A stretch of 7,084 nucleotides of DNA from an uncultured Acidimicrobiia bacterium (GTDB lineage Bacteria > Actinomycetota > Acidimicrobiia > Spongiisociales > Spongiisociaceae). The position numbers were made by a program, and so were the translations under genes. Shown in pieces: positions 7,019-7,084 of this stretch (positions are counted from its first letter, which is position 1; the number at the start of each line of letters is the position of its first letter). The notes beneath the pieces were generated by a model. That model was not told where the DNA came from. It searched no databases and was given only the letters and a program-made list of their open reading frames with translations. The stretch lies in assembly GCA_937900165.1 (NCBI GenBank), contig CALCCX010000421.1:1-7084 (forward strand), given 5' to 3'.

Positions 7019-7084
7019 AAAAAAAAAAAAAAAAAAAAATAAAAAATAACAGAAAAAGTAAAAAAAACAAAAAAAAAAAGAACA
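7019..7084 (+). other. A-rich read-through after adapter (artefact)
   Basis: Directly after the adapter comes an almost pure A run with scattered T, C and G, ending in AAGAACA. This is what base callers give when a read runs past the physical end of the adapter. It is not a poly(A) tail, terminator or low-complexity gene. A minus-strand reading frame across it gives Phe/Leu runs followed by SSRRRHTRYISVTG, which is translated adapter. Confidence 0.96.

Noticed and set aside
6888..7070. Minus-strand frame with Phe/Leu-rich start
   Set aside because: It is translated A-run plus adapter (SSRRRHTRYISVTG) joined to a shadow of the dehydratase gene; not a transmembrane protein.

Overview
This window looks like one end of a contig from a high-GC bacterium. 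Lines counted by hand give about 55-62% GC. The genes use overlapping stops and starts, a GTG start, and a Wzz-plus-kinase-like fusion of the kind common in actinobacteria. Actinomycetota is my best guess, at low confidence, because there is no marker gene. The window is a piece of a surface-polysaccharide (capsule, exopolysaccharide or O-antigen-like) locus.

Layout. Positions 3-317 (+) hold the 3' end of a gene whose protein tail looks like a sulfotransferase. After a 48-base convergent gap, four minus-strand genes fill the window up to 6952 and read right to left as one tightly packed operon. They are: (i) a membrane-anchored CapD/FlaA1/WbpM-type nucleoside-diphosphate-sugar dehydratase, cut at its 5' end; (ii) a 905-residue Wzz-like chain-length protein with a degenerate BY-kinase-like domain and an unexpected C-terminal extension; (iii) a NodB-type polysaccharide deacetylase; (iv) a GT4 glycosyltransferase. 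The junctions are a 10-base overlap, a 3-base gap and a 4-base ATGA overlap, so translational coupling is likely. The promoter lies outside the window.

How the genes fit together. The dehydratase would make a modified nucleotide sugar. The GT4 enzyme would transfer a sugar to a growing glycan. The deacetylase would remove N- or O-acetyl groups. The Wzz-like protein would govern chain length or export. The convergent sulfotransferase, if it belongs to the locus, could add sulfate.

Main oddity. The last roughly 210-295 residues of the Wzz-like protein do not resemble a tyrosine-rich kinase tail. They resemble the C-terminal non-catalytic region of large BREX PglX/Eco57I-type DNA adenine methyltransferases, with no methyltransferase motifs. 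The kinase-like domain ahead of it lacks a recognisable Walker A lysine and the Walker B aspartate. This reads as a polysaccharide co-polymerase fused to a phage-defence-associated module.

Artefact. From 6953 to the end the sequence is not genomic. It is an Illumina TruSeq adapter with index (6953-7018) followed by A-rich read-through (7019-7084). Proteins predicted across this point, including the apparent start of the dehydratase, are partly artificial.
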